From Pararhodobacter zhoushanensis (GTDB lineage: Bacteria > Pseudomonadota > Alphaproteobacteria > Rhodobacterales > Rhodobacteraceae), in NCBI RefSeq assembly GCF_025949695.1, contig NZ_JAPDFL010000002.1:1-64000 (forward strand): 64,000 bases of DNA, given 5' to 3'. The notes under the pieces are model-generated. The model made no database searches and was not told where the DNA came from. It worked only from the letters and a program-made list of their open reading frames with translations. Of the stretch, positions 17,599-25,580 are shown in pieces (within the stretch, counting starts at the first letter, position 1; each line of letters opens with the position of its first letter). Both the position numbers and the translations under genes were made by a program.

Positions 17599-19041
17599 TC
17601 ACGAGGCAGGGTGCCGCGCGCCCGCAGCGGCGCGGGTGCCATCGGGATTGCGCAGATAGACCCCGCGCTCCAATTGCTGACGGCGCAGGTCGGCCACGTC
17701 GATCTCGGACGGCGGACGGTTTCCGCGTGCCGAGATCCGCGCGGCGCGCCCGGCTGCCTCGCCCATCGCCATGCAGGTGGCCATGACGCGGATCGCGCCC
17801 ATGGCCTCATGCGTGCACGAAATGCTGCGCCCGGCGACCAGCAGGTTTTCCACTTTCTGCGGCACCAGGGATCGGTAGGGAATATCGTAGCAATCGCCGC
17901 ACCAGATCAGCGTGCAGCCGTTATCCTCGGGGCGGTGAATGTCGATGGGATAGCTGGCGACAGCGATGGCATCGTCGAAGTGACGGCACGACAGGACATC
18001 ATCCTGCGTCATGACGTATTGCCCCTTGATCCGCCGCGTCTCGCGGATGCCCAGAAACGGCGCGGTCTTGGTGAAATAGGCCTGCTCGAAACCGGGCACG
18101 TAATTGGTCAGATAGGTGACGATATCGTCGATCTGGCCCCGGCCCTCGATCTCGCCCTTGGTCAGGCTGCGGGCATCGGTGCCATCGGTCCCGGCCACCC
18201 GCGTCATGTTGATCCAGACCTCGCCCTTCTTCAGACCGGTGATGATGATCGTCCGCTCGTTGGGAATGGTCAGATTCATCTCGGCCTTGGCCTTGGCCAT
18301 AAGTTCGCGCAGACCAACCACGATGAACTGGTGGTTCTGGCCAAAGTATTCGGCCGGAATGAAATCTGTCAGATAGGTGCGCGCCTCGGGTGGGGAATTG
18401 GCAATCGACATCCGCAGCGCATCGGTGTCCACGCCGCCCAGACAGAACATCAGCGTCGGCGGCTGCATGCCGCCTTGCGCGTTGCCCTTCTCGCAGGGCA
18501 CCCCGGCGCGGTACGCCACATCCGCGTCCCCGGTGCAGTCGATAACCACCCGCGCCAGCAACGCACTGCGCCCGCTTTTGCTTTCGGTGATGATGCCGCG
18601 AATGGTGTCGCCGTCCATCACCACGCCCGCAAAGAAGGTGTAGAACAGCACGTCCACCCCGGCCTCGGTCAGCATATCCAACGCGACCGTCTTGACCGCC
18701 TCGGGTTCGACCAGCGTGATGCCCATGTGCAGCGGACAGGGGCGGTGTTCGCTGGCGCCGTCGCGCTCATCGCGCAGGCGCTGGATGAACGCCTCGGGCA
18801 GACCGTCGATGATGCGATTGCCCTTCTGGCCCAGAAAGCCCAGCACGGGCAGGCCAATGGTCATGTTGCCGCCGACAAAGCTGCGGCTTTCGACCAGACC
18901 CACGCGCAGCCCGTCCTCGGACGCGGCCAGAGCGGCGGTCAGGCCCGACGGGCCACCCCCGACAACCAGCACATCATACTCGGCGGCGACGGGGATCTTG
19001 CGGGCAGGTTCTTCGATGCTGCGGACCTGAGGAGCGGTCAT
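17599..19041 (-). CDS. FAD-dependent oxidoreductase of unknown substrate (FAD_oxidored family)
   Basis: This 480-residue flavoprotein has an N-terminal dinucleotide-binding motif VVGGGPSGLTAA (27-38), the glutamate end of the second strand (VGLVESRSFVGGNMT), the VVIDCTGDADVAYRAGVP motif and a C-terminal VENLLVAGRSISCTHEAMGAIRVM segment. These are characteristic of the FAD_oxidored group often found beside sugar-catabolic genes. No signal peptide is visible. It sits inside the ribitol operon between the binding protein and the kinase, with an AAGGACTGACCG ribosome site. It could oxidise the polyol or a derivative with another electron acceptor, but no reaction can be assigned. Confidence 0.8.
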   Translation of the reverse strand: MTAPQVRSIEEPARKIPVAAEYDVLVVGGGPSGLTAALAASEDGLRVGLVESRSFVGGNMTIGLPVLGFLGQKGNRIIDGLPEAFIQRLRDERDGASEHRPCPLHMGITLVEPEAVKTVALDMLTEAGVDVLFYTFFAGVVMDGDTIRGIITESKSGRSALLARVVIDCTGDADVAYRAGVPCEKGNAQGGMQPPTLMFCLGGVDTDALRMSIANSPPEARTYLTDFIPAEYFGQNHQFIVVGLRELMAKAKAEMNLTIPNERTIIITGLKKGEVWINMTRVAGTDGTDARSLTKGEIEGRGQIDDIVTYLTNYVPGFEQAYFTKTAPFLGIRETRRIKGQYVMTQDDVLSCRHFDDAIAVASYPIDIHRPEDNGCTLIWCGDCYDIPYRSLVPQKVENLLVAGRSISCTHEAMGAIRVMATCMAMGEAAGRAARISARGNRPPSEIDVADLRRQQLERGVYLRNPDGTRAAAGARHPAS

Positions 19042-19116
19042 CGGTCAGTCCTTGTTGGGATCAGTGGGGAAAAGTGGGGGCGTGCGCCGGACCTGCAGAG
19101 GCCCGGCGCCACAGGG

Positions 19117-20409
19117 TCAGGCGGGCATCATCGGGCCAACGCGGTCGATGATCGCGCCGACGGCGTCGGTCACGCTCTTGCGGCCCAGCACGGCAAGCTG
19201 AACTTCTTCCAGCATCGTTGCCTGCGCGCGCGCCGCTTCGGGGAAGGGCGGGAAGGCCCCGCGCGCATCGGCCAGCACAGCGGCTTCGATTTCGGCCACG
19301 GCATTGGCCTGCATCAGCGCGGGATCGGCATAGCTGGACACCCGCACCGGCCCGTTGCCGTTCAGCGCCATGCCCAGCGTCACGCGCTTGCTGGCAACTT
19401 CGCGGATATAGGACCACGCCAGTTCCTTGTCGGTCGCGTTGCGCGGAATGACCATTGCCCAGGCCTCGACCACCGCCGACATCGGCGTGCCGGCGGGCAG
19501 CGTCGACGAGCCGGGGAAGGGAATCGCCTTGATGCGACCGGCGAAGTTGCTCTGCTCGGGATTGTTGAGCTGCGCGAACCGGGCGAAGGGCAGCACGGTG
19601 AAGGCCGCGCGGCCCTGCTGCATCCATGTTACCATGTCGTCATTGCGCGTCGCGGCATAGCTGCGCGGCAGCGCGCCCGCCTCGAACAGGCCGCGCAGGA
19701 CGGACAGCCCCTGCTCCATCGCGGCGCGGTCAGGCACCAGTTGGAAGTCATGCGTGATGAAATCGCCGCCAAAGGCCCGAGCGAACATCACCGGGAACAC
19801 CGCCAGATCGCTGGCCAGCACCATGCCGGTCACCGGCGTCCCGGCAGAAGAGGTGAAGGTCAGTTGATTGGCCTGCTCTACCAGCTCTTCCAGCGTTTGC
19901 GGCGGGGCGGAAATGCCCGCTTCTTCCAGCAGCGCCTCGTTGTAGAACAGGGCCTGCGTGGCGTGGCGCACAGGGATGCCGATCAGATTGCCATCCACCG
20001 TCATGCCCTGAATCAAGCCGGGGGCGATGTCGCCGAAATCCTCGATCGGATTGGCGTCATTCAGCGGGCCGAGCGGCTCGAACAGCGCCGCAATGTCCGA
20101 GGTCGGGCGGTTGTCGATCAGATACCCCACCGAATACTCGGTTTCGGGCAGGCTGGCCTCACGGAAGAGCCGGTCCTGCAACGGGTTCGAATCGAAGGTG
20201 GTGAAGCTGAGGCTGGCGTCATTCGCAGCCTTCCACTCCGCCAGCAGATCGCCCTCGGCGGTGCCCAGCACGCGCTCGTGCACGGCATGGCTGAGGATGT
20301 TGAGCGTGCGCGCTTGCGCCCAGCTTGGGAACGCGGCCATGGCTGCCGCCCCTCCGATAGCCGTGCCCAGAAGACGGCGACGGGTTAGTCCGGTTCTCAG
20401 GTCTTTCAT
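19117..20409 (-). CDS. Extracellular solute-binding protein, ABC family 1 (polyol)
   Basis: This is a 430-residue periplasmic binding protein. The N-terminus has a twin-arginine-like signal (TRRRLLGTAIGGAAAMAAFPSWAQA), suggesting Tat export. The rest has the maltose-type binding-protein layout, with PEQ and AWAMVIP segments. A strong GGGAGGAAACC ribosome site precedes the ATG. It delivers substrate, probably ribitol, to the CUT1 permeases encoded upstream. It is followed by 75 bp to the flavoprotein gene. Confidence 0.9.
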   Translation of the reverse strand: MKDLRTGLTRRRLLGTAIGGAAAMAAFPSWAQARTLNILSHAVHERVLGTAEGDLLAEWKAANDASLSFTTFDSNPLQDRLFREASLPETEYSVGYLIDNRPTSDIAALFEPLGPLNDANPIEDFGDIAPGLIQGMTVDGNLIGIPVRHATQALFYNEALLEEAGISAPPQTLEELVEQANQLTFTSSAGTPVTGMVLASDLAVFPVMFARAFGGDFITHDFQLVPDRAAMEQGLSVLRGLFEAGALPRSYAATRNDDMVTWMQQGRAAFTVLPFARFAQLNNPEQSNFAGRIKAIPFPGSSTLPAGTPMSAVVEAWAMVIPRNATDKELAWSYIREVASKRVTLGMALNGNGPVRVSSYADPALMQANAVAEIEAAVLADARGAFPPFPEAARAQATMLEEVQLAVLGRKSVTDAVGAIIDRVGPMMPA

Positions 20410-20434
20410 GGTTTCCTCCCTTTCAGACGATCAG

Positions 20435-21267
20435 TCATCCCTTGGTGGCGCCGGCGGTAAGCCCGGCCACCAGAAATCGGTTCATGAACACGACGAACAG
20501 CAACACCGGCGCCAGCTGGACGGTTGAGGCGGCGAACAGAATTCCCCAGTCGACCCCGTCGATCGAGCCGATCATTTCCGAAATGACCAGCGGCGCGGTC
20601 TTGGCGTTGGTGCCGGTAAAAATGAAGGCGAACAGAAATTCGTTCCACGCGAAGACGACCACGAAAACCGCCACCGCAAGGATCCCGGGCGAGGCCAGCG
20701 GCACGATCACCCGGCGCAGGATCGTCAGCCTTCCTGCCCCGTCAATCTGTGCGGCTTCGTCCAGTTCACGCGGGATCTGGTCGATGAAGGTGCGCATCAG
20801 CACCGTGCCCAGCGACACAAAGAACGTGGCGTAGAGCACCATCAGCACGCCATGCGTGTCGTTGATCCCCAGAAAATTGACGATGGGGAACAGCGGCAGC
20901 GTAATGACGATGGGCGGGATCAGGCGGACCACGATCAGAAACAGCACGCTGCCGTTCAGGAACCGGCTGGAATTGCGCGAATAGATATACCCCGCGCAGG
21001 TGCTGGCGGCGACGGCCAGCACGGTCGCACCAACGGTGATGATCGCGCTGTTCAAGAGCCCGTCAAAGAACACCCCCAGCGTGACCAGAGCGCCGCGTAA
21101 TGCTCCAGCGTCGGGGTGAAGAGGTGGCGTGGCGGGACGGCAAAGATCTCGCGGCCCGGCTTGAAGGACGAGATCACCACGAAGGCGATCGGCACCAGCG
21201 ACCACAACAGCAGCATGCAGACTGCCACAGCCTTGCCCAGCCCGATGAACAGACGATCAATGCGCAT
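20435..21267 (-). pseudogene. ABC sugar permease, MalG type, interrupted by a frameshift
   Basis: Two overlapping frames together make one MalG-type permease of about 277 residues. The N-terminal part starts at ATG 21267 (MRIDRLFIGLGKAVAV, first membrane helix, ISSFKPGREIF). It runs into SRWGCSLTGS and a stop at 21052. The rest, from LGVFFDGLLNSAII to the end, is in another frame and includes the EAA loop (ELDEAAQIDGAGRLTILRRVIVPLASPG). Adding one G to the five-G run at 21073-21077 would give ALWSRWGVFFDGLLNS and restore a single frame. The change is either a sequencing deletion or a true mutation. The start overlaps the end of the MalF-type gene by 11 bp. Confidence 0.85.
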
Positions 21268-22171
21268 TGCCGGTCACCTGTTTGCGCAGCACAAGAACAT
21301 AGCCAAGGGCCAGAAGCAGCGACGCCAACACCATGATCCACGCCGTCGCGGCTGCTGTCCCGAAGGCGTTGTAGGTAAAGGCTTCGCGGTACAGATAGAC
21401 CGCGACCACCTCGGTCGTGCGCGCCGGTCCACCGCCGGTCAGCAGCCAGACCTCGGAAAAGATGCGGAAGGCAAAGATGTAGCGAAACAGCAGGGCGACG
21501 ACGATGGCCGGTCCCAGCATCGGCAGCGTCACCCGGCGGAAGGCCTGCCACGGGCGCGCGCCGTCGATGCGCGCTGCTTCATAAAGATCGCCCGGAATCG
21601 CCAGCCGTGCGGCGTAGAGGATGATGAAGGTAAAGGGCAGATGCAGCCAGATCGTCAGCATGGCGATCAGGATCATCGCGTGCACGGGCTCGAACGACCA
21701 GTCCAGCACCGGCAGACCCAGCGACAGCAAAAGCTGCGTGACCGGCCCGGCCTGCGGGTCGAACAGATAGCGCCAGCTGACCACGGCGATCACTTCGCTG
21801 ACGGCATAAGGTGCCAGCGTGCAGACCAGAAGCACACGGCGAAACGGCAGGCCGCTGGCAAACAGCAGTGCCAGCAGCAGACCAAGCAACAGCTCGACAT
21901 GCACCGCAACCACCACCAGCACCACGGTATTCCACAGGGCGCTGCGAAATGACGGATCGCTCAACACCCGGATGAAATTATCGAACCCGACAAAACTGGG
22001 TGCTTGCCCAAAGCTGGATTCCATCAGACTCAGCCACGCGACATAAAGCGCCGGAAGCACGATAACGCTGAGGATCAGGACGTGAACCGGTGCGACAAAC
22101 GGCAACAGCTCGGTCAATTTTCTTGTTCGCACCCACGCCTCCCAACGCTGTGTGACTGCGACGCCCGACAT
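21257..22171 (-). CDS. ABC sugar permease, MalF type (polyol uptake)
   Basis: This 304-residue inner-membrane permease has six predicted helices. The first spans about 20-45 (LLPFVAPVHVLILSVIVLPALYVAW), and the cytoplasmic EAA loop reads DLYEAARIDGARPWQAFRRVTLPMLGP. It pairs with the MalG-type permease just downstream to form the channel of the ribitol transporter. I place the start at ATG 22171, 4 bp after the LacI stop. A GTG at 22201 is also in frame but lies inside the LacI gene and lacks a ribosome site. Confidence 0.9.
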   Translation of the reverse strand: MSGVAVTQRWEAWVRTRKLTELLPFVAPVHVLILSVIVLPALYVAWLSLMESSFGQAPSFVGFDNFIRVLSDPSFRSALWNTVVLVVVAVHVELLLGLLLALLFASGLPFRRVLLVCTLAPYAVSEVIAVVSWRYLFDPQAGPVTQLLLSLGLPVLDWSFEPVHAMILIAMLTIWLHLPFTFIILYAARLAIPGDLYEAARIDGARPWQAFRRVTLPMLGPAIVVALLFRYIFAFRIFSEVWLLTGGGPARTTEVVAVYLYREAFTYNAFGTAAATAWIMVLASLLLALGYVLVLRKQVTGNAH

Positions 22172-22175
22172 GGCG

Positions 22176-23261
22176 TCAGTGAATGGCAGATTTCCCCTCA
22201 CCGGGGTTGAGGGGGTCAGAGCCGGGGGTCGCCCCCTCGCCGCCCCCGAGAGCGGGCAATCCCAGCACGGAATCGCGGACCTGCAGCGATGCGGTCAGGC
22301 TGATCGCCACCGGCGCGCCGGTTTCGCCACCCATCCGCGTCGTCAACCGGTCCCAGACCGATTGCGCCATCACATCCAGCGGCTGGCGGATCGCGGTCAA
22401 AGCGGTCTTGCGCGCGCTCATCCAGGCGTAGTCATCGAAGCCGATGACCGAAACCTGCTCGGGAATATCCACCCGCGCCTGCGCCAATGCGGACAAAACC
22501 GCCAGCGTGGTCACGTTGGTCAGGGCCAGAACGGCGGTCGGGCGCGCGTGGCGCTCTTGCCAATGGGCGAAACGCTCGGCACCGGTGATGCTGTTTGAGC
22601 CCAGTTCAATCGTGACCGGTGCCCGACCGGTCGCGGCCCGCAAGAAGTCACGCGCGCCGCGTTCGCGTTCGCGGATCGGCGCTATCGCCAGATTGGACGC
22701 GGCGATGACGACATCGCGGTGCCCCATCGCCACCAGATGCCGGGCCGCGATCTCACCCGCTTCGGCGTTATCAATCGTTACCGTGTCCGCCGGTGCGCCC
22801 GCTGGCACCACGCGGTCCGCCAGCACCACCGGCGTGCGCCGGCATTCTTCGATCAGCACGGACGGCAAGCTGTCGGTGCACGGGACAACCACCATCCCTG
22901 CCGGACGCCAGCCCAGCAGCGCGCGCAGGCGCGATTGCTCAACCGCCGGATCATCGCGTGAACTGGCAACAATGACGTCAAACCCGTCCTTGCCTGCCAT
23001 CACCTCAAGCCGCGACACCAGCGAGGTAAAGAAGGCATCGTCAAGATCCGGGACCAGAATGGCCACCACCTTGGTCTGGCCCGAGCGCAACTGCGACGCC
23101 GCGCGATCCGCGTGATAGTCCAGTTGTCGGGCTGCAGCGATAACCCGGTCATGCACCGATTGCTTGACCGGCTTCGAGCCATTGACGACATGCGAAACGG
23201 TCGCCGTCGAGACCCCGGCCAACGAGGCTACATCTTTGATCGTCGCGCGTTTCTTTTGCAT
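22176..23261 (-). CDS. LacI-family repressor of the ribitol operon
   Basis: This is a 361-residue LacI/GalR-type regulator. The N-terminal helix-turn-helix (TIKDVASLAGVSTATVSHVVNG, about 7-28) is followed by the hinge and a periplasmic-binding-protein-like effector domain (TVTIDNAEAG, VSVIGFDDYAW). The C-terminus has a glycine/proline-rich tail of about 25 residues. It is the first gene of the operon it probably controls, so it is likely autoregulated through the two operators immediately upstream at 23301-23328. AGGACCCC precedes the ATG. Inducer unknown, presumably ribitol or D-ribulose. Confidence 0.9.
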   Translation of the reverse strand: MQKKRATIKDVASLAGVSTATVSHVVNGSKPVKQSVHDRVIAAARQLDYHADRAASQLRSGQTKVVAILVPDLDDAFFTSLVSRLEVMAGKDGFDVIVASSRDDPAVEQSRLRALLGWRPAGMVVVPCTDSLPSVLIEECRRTPVVLADRVVPAGAPADTVTIDNAEAGEIAARHLVAMGHRDVVIAASNLAIAPIRERERGARDFLRAATGRAPVTIELGSNSITGAERFAHWQERHARPTAVLALTNVTTLAVLSALAQARVDIPEQVSVIGFDDYAWMSARKTALTAIRQPLDVMAQSVWDRLTTRMGGETGAPVAISLTASLQVRDSVLGLPALGGGEGATPGSDPLNPGEGKSAIH

Positions 23262-23300
23262 GGGGTCCTGATTCGGCTACGGATAAGCGATTCGATTGCG

Positions 23301-23328
23301 GTTAAACGATTTACGTTAAACGTTTAAC
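23301..23328. promoter_or_regulatory. Two abutting LacI-type operators
   Basis: GTTAAACGTTTAAC at 23315-23328 is a perfect 14-bp palindrome with the central CG typical of LacI-family sites. The directly adjacent 23301-23314 (GTTAAACGATTTAC) matches it at 12 of 14 positions. They lie 40-67 bp upstream of the LacI start, in the promoter of the leftward ribitol operon. Confidence 0.75.
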
Positions 23329-23416
23329 TTGGCACTTCTGATCCCGCAAGCATTTTCTTGACGCGGATTTCTGGCCTTTGCGGCGCGCTATTTGCGACGG
23401 CTGCACAGCTATAGCG

Positions 23417-23441
23417 GGAACCTATTGCTCGCGGCGACGTT
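23417..23441 (+). promoter_or_regulatory. EcfG-type general stress promoter
   Basis: GGAAC (23417-23421) and CGTT (23438-23441) are separated by exactly 16 bp. This is the consensus reported for alphaproteobacterial EcfG sigma factors. It points rightward to the microprotein operon, leaving a leader of about 65 nt before the first ATG. Confidence 0.72.
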
Positions 23442-23512
23442 ACCTCAAAGCAAGCCAGCGCCACCGCTTACGTCACCGGTGCTCGGATCAGAACCTATCT
23501 AGGAGAGCTTAG

Positions 23513-23587
23513 ATGCACGGTATCATTTACCTCGTGGGCCTTGTGGTCGTCGTGATGGCGATTCTGTCGTTTCTGGGTCTGGGCTGA
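23513..23587 (+). CDS. 24-residue hydrophobic membrane microprotein
   Basis: This tiny gene starts at ATG 23513 with AGGAG 7 bp upstream. It encodes MHGIIYLVGLVV followed by a valine-rich stretch and ends in LSFLGLG. Almost all of it forms one transmembrane helix, with small glycine steps and no charged residue except the near-N-terminal histidine. It is too short for routine gene finders. It is the first gene after the stress promoter and lies 36 bp before the four-helix membrane protein, so it could be a small partner subunit or regulator of that protein. I do not recognise a named family. Confidence 0.62.
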   Translation: MHGIIYLVGLVVVVMAILSFLGLG

Positions 23588-23623
23588 AAAACGCACAGCC
23601 CAAACCCTTGAAAGGATGAAACA

Positions 23624-24310
23624 ATGACACAACAACCTGTAACACCAGTTCCCGCCGCGCCGGTCGGCCTTGCGCAGGACCGCGGCTATGTGGACTGGCC
23701 CGCCATCCTGATCGGCGGTGTGGTCGCGTCGGGGGTCGGCTTTGTCTTCACCACCTTCGGGCTGGCCTTGGGACTGACCATGATCTCGCCTTATGAGGGT
23801 GACGGGTCGGCCACGGCAAAACTGATTGCCATCGGCTCGTGGATCGTGTGGACCACGGTGTCCAGTGTGATGGCAGGCAGCTATATCGCTGGCCGTATGC
23901 GTCGCCGTATCGAGGGCACCAGCCCGGACGAAACGGGCGTGCGCGACGGTGTGCATGGACTGGCCGTCTGGGGCGTCGCGCTTCTGTTGGGGGCGATGGT
24001 TCTGAGCGGCTCGGTCAGTTCGACGCTCGATGCCGCTTCGGACATGTCAGCCAGTGTCGCCGCCGTTGGTGAGACGATAACAGGCCAAGAGGCAGCAGGC
24101 ACCGCCCCTGTGGCCGGTGCTGATGCCGCCACGCTCGATGCCGATGCCGCCGCCCGCGCCGAAACCGCCCGCAAATACGCGATCCTGTCCGCCTTTATCC
24201 TTGCCGCCGCGCAGCTGATTGCCGGGGCCGGAGCCTATTGGGCCGCAGGAATGGGCGGGCAACACCGTGACGACCAGCGTGTCTTTGCGCGCTTTGGTCG
24301 CTGGACCTGA
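23624..24310 (+). CDS. Four-helix membrane protein of the kind annotated PhnA-like in alphaproteobacteria
   Basis: This 228-residue integral membrane protein has four predicted helices: about 26-54 (WPAILIGGVVASGVGFVF onward), 66-90 (LIAIGSWIVWTTVSSVMAG), 112-130 (GLAVWGVALLLGAMVLSG) and 188-212 (SAFILAAAQLIAGAGAYWAA). The glycine-rich first and last helices resemble glycine zippers. An alanine-rich region of about 45 residues between helices 3 and 4 is probably periplasmic. Names such as PhnA-like protein are used for relatives, but nothing here links it to phosphonate metabolism. Sitting under an EcfG promoter, it is likely an envelope stress protein; function unknown. Confidence 0.8.
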   Translation: MTQQPVTPVPAAPVGLAQDRGYVDWPAILIGGVVASGVGFVFTTFGLALGLTMISPYEGDGSATAKLIAIGSWIVWTTVSSVMAGSYIAGRMRRRIEGTSPDETGVRDGVHGLAVWGVALLLGAMVLSGSVSSTLDAASDMSASVAAVGETITGQEAAGTAPVAGADAATLDADAAARAETARKYAILSAFILAAAQLIAGAGAYWAAGMGGQHRDDQRVFARFGRWT

Positions 24311-24325
24311 GGAGGAGATCGAACA

Positions 24326-24397
24326 ATGGGTGCTATATTAATCTGGCTGATTGGCGTTCCGCTCTGGGTCGTGCTCTTGCTGGTTCTTCTGACCTGA
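24326..24397 (+). CDS. 23-residue hydrophobic membrane microprotein
   Basis: The ATG at 24326 is preceded by GGAGGAG with 8 bp spacing, one of the strongest ribosome sites in the window. The protein begins MGAILIWLIGVPLW and ends in a leucine-rich LLVLLT, forming a single helix with two tryptophans and a proline kink. It starts 15 bp after the stop of the four-helix protein and is followed directly by a hairpin. It is a separate sequence from the 24-residue protein, not a copy. No family recognised. Confidence 0.62.
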   Translation: MGAILIWLIGVPLWVVLLLVLLT

Positions 24398-24408
24398 CCA
24401 ACGCCCCT

Positions 24409-24432
24409 TTTTCGCCCCTTACGGGGCGAAAA
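24409..24432. terminator. Hairpin ending the microprotein operon
   Basis: A perfect 10-bp stem is formed by TTTTCGCCCC (24409-24418) and GGGGCGAAAA (24423-24432), with a 4-nt loop. It lies 11 bp past the last microprotein stop and 39 bp before the end of the convergent gene. The A/T ends of the stem allow it to act in both directions. Confidence 0.6.
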
Positions 24433-24471
24433 TCTTATCCGGCGACAGGCTTGGCGGAGGCTGCGCCGTCG

Positions 24472-25449
24472 CTAGATCCGCGCCACCCAGACCCTGAACC
24501 GGCCTTGCCCGGTTACCTCGCGGATCAAACCCCGCTCTGAAAGCCGGTCAAGATTGCGCTGTACGGCAGCGCGCGACGCCCCGGTCTGAGCTTCGGCCAA
24601 CGGCGCAGGCACCAGCGGCCAGTTTTGCAACACCTCCAGCAGCAGACCCGGCACGCGCCCGGACAGATCGGCAATCGCCCCATCGGCCCGCGTGCGCCAA
24701 TCCCCCAGACGGTCCAGCATCAGCAGCGCCGCCAGCGTGGCGCGTTCCGCCCCGGCAATCCATTGGGCAAGCCGCTGCGCGGGCGTGCCACGGGCGCGCA
24801 AACTGTCAGGACCGTTCATTGCCAAGGGGACGAACAAGGCCCCCTGCCCCGGCAGACGGCTCATCCCCGCCGCATGGCGCGCGGCCAGCACCGCTGCTTC
24901 CAGATCGCGGCCCCGGTCGGGACCGGTCAGTTGCCAGGCGTGAAACAGGATCGCCGATTGCGTGACCGGGTGGAGGTCTTCAATCTCCGGCAACAGTGCC
25001 GCAAGGTCGTAAACAGCCTCGGACGGGCGGTTGAGAAAATCGCCCATCCCCATAACCGGAGCATTTCCCTGCATCAACCGGCGCGCGGCCCAGCCAGCGC
25101 GCGCCAACGCGCCTTCGCTATCCTCGGTCGAGCCGACCCGAAGTCCGACCCACAGGCCCAGACGCTCGGCCGGAAAGCGCTCTCCCGCCCACCACGCCAT
25201 ATCTGCCGCTTCGGCCAGCGCGAGCCGCTGGCGCAGGCCAACGCTGCCAGCGCGCAAGCGGGCATCCATCTCGCCAAAGGTCAGGGCCAGCCGCGCCAAG
25301 CCATCAGACTGCGCGCCCTGCGCCGCACGCCATGTGGCAGGGTCGATCAGCGCGCGGCGGTCTGCGCGCGGCAATGGCGGTGCGCCCGGAGGCACATCGT
25401 CGTCCATTGGACCGGGCAGAAACCACAGATCGTCCTCATCTTCAGTCAT
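24472..25449 (-). CDS. Rhodobacterales helix-turn-helix protein (DUF1612/RHE_PE00001-like)
   Basis: This is a 325-residue cytoplasmic protein. The N-terminus starts EDDLWFLPGPM, followed by an all-helical region with RQRLALAEAADMAWWAGERFPAERLGLWVGLR (about 75-105). The C-terminus is a winged-helix-like segment (VLQNWPLVPAPLAEAQTGASRAAVQRNLDRLSERGLIREVTGQGRFRVW). I recall this architecture from alphaproteobacterial proteins of the DUF1612 plus HTH group; function is unknown, but DNA binding is likely. I use ATG 25449 because the preceding small ORF overlaps it as ATGA; an in-frame ATG at 25491 lacks a ribosome site. Confidence 0.7.
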   Translation of the reverse strand: MTEDEDDLWFLPGPMDDDVPPGAPPLPRADRRALIDPATWRAAQGAQSDGLARLALTFGEMDARLRAGSVGLRQRLALAEAADMAWWAGERFPAERLGLWVGLRVGSTEDSEGALARAGWAARRLMQGNAPVMGMGDFLNRPSEAVYDLAALLPEIEDLHPVTQSAILFHAWQLTGPDRGRDLEAAVLAARHAAGMSRLPGQGALFVPLAMNGPDSLRARGTPAQRLAQWIAGAERATLAALLMLDRLGDWRTRADGAIADLSGRVPGLLLEVLQNWPLVPAPLAEAQTGASRAAVQRNLDRLSERGLIREVTGQGRFRVWVARI

Positions 25450-25580
25450 GCGCGGCAAAGCCCATCGCTGCGCCGATGTCGTTGGCGACATTGCACACCG
25501 CGCGCCAGTGTTTCGCCGACTTCCAGCCGCAGCAAAAGGGTCTGGGCCTTAACCGCTTTGTCTTTTGGCGCTTTGGTCAC
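25446..25580 (-). CDS. Small coupled ORF upstream of the HTH gene, possibly frameshifted
   Basis: A GTG at 25580, preceded by GGGAGAGCC, opens a 44-codon frame (VTKAPKDKAVKAQTLLLRLE at its start) whose TGA overlaps the next ATG as ATGA. Its last 15 residues (QCRQRHRRSDGLCRA) look unlike protein. The neighbouring frame in the same stretch reads AVCNVANDIGAAMGFAAHD and ends at 25442, overlapping the HTH gene start by 8 bp. A one-base change in the GCGCGC run near 25495-25505 would join the two into a sensible protein of about 45 residues. No family recognised. Confidence 0.45.
   Translation of the reverse strand: MTKAPKDKAVKAQTLLLRLEVGETLARGVQCRQRHRRSDGLCRA

Noticed and set aside
17194..20388. 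1064-codon open frame on the + strand
   Set aside because: It lies antisense to the kinase, flavoprotein and binding-protein genes, which have clear families. Its composition (Gly/Arg/His/Ala-rich) is that of a high-GC shadow frame.
23624..24310. Phosphonate metabolism (PhnA) role
   Set aside because: The name is used for relatives, but the sequence is a four-helix membrane protein without any phosphonate-related motif or neighbour.
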